Below, piece by piece: positions 7,007 through 7,021 of a stretch of 7,021 bases of DNA. Origin of the DNA: CAZRNB01 sp964601355 (GTDB taxonomy: Bacteria > Planctomycetota > Phycisphaerae > Sedimentisphaerales > Anaerobacaceae); NCBI GenBank assembly GCA_964601355.1, contig CAZRNB010000140.1:1-7021 (forward strand), written 5' to 3'. The position numbers and the translations under genes were made by a program. How positions within the stretch are numbered: position 1 is the stretch's first letter; each line of letters opens with the position of its first letter. The notes under the pieces are model-generated. The model did not search any database and had not been told where the DNA came from. It saw only the letters and a program-made list of their open reading frames with translations.

Positions 7007-7021
7007 ATTTGATTCGTAAAA

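Overview
The window holds four genes in two divergent blocks: a carbohydrate-degradation operon on the minus strand (left, about two thirds of the window), a stand-alone membrane or secreted protein of unknown function on the plus strand, and a protein-repair enzyme on the minus strand at the right. No RNA gene, CRISPR array, transposase or integrase is visible. The organism looks like a didermic, plant-polysaccharide-degrading bacterium with moderate G+C. The DUF2330-like protein beside PA14-containing GH31 and GH94 enzymes is reminiscent of Planctomycetota (Phycisphaerae-type), but this assignment is an inference and not proven by the sequence.

Left region (1-4719, minus strand): a predicted lipoprotein GH31 enzyme with an inserted PA14 domain, most like xyloglucan-active alpha-xylosidases, is followed after 16 bp by a GH94 cellobiose phosphorylase that runs off the left edge (617 codons present of roughly 810-820). 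The likely logic is that the envelope-anchored GH31 removes alpha-linked xylose (or another alpha-glycosyl group) from oligosaccharides, and the cytoplasmic phosphorylase splits the resulting cellobiose into glucose 1-phosphate and glucose.

Centre (4720-4961): a 242-bp divergent intergenic region carrying a good sigma70-type promoter for the rightward gene, a weaker candidate for the GH31 operon, and a perfect 12-bp palindrome that could be an operator. The rightward gene (4962-6068) encodes a DUF2330-like protein with a signal peptide and an internal pair of transmembrane segments. It is visibly more AT-rich than its neighbours.

Right region (6090-6935, minus strand): a fused MsrB-MsrA methionine sulfoxide reductase, convergent with the DUF2330 gene with only 21 bp between them. 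The last 86 bp hold its ribosome-binding site and a short inverted repeat.

I did not find a convincing wholly new system. The least-described element is the DUF2330-like membrane protein; the most coherent functional story is the GH31-GH94 pair.
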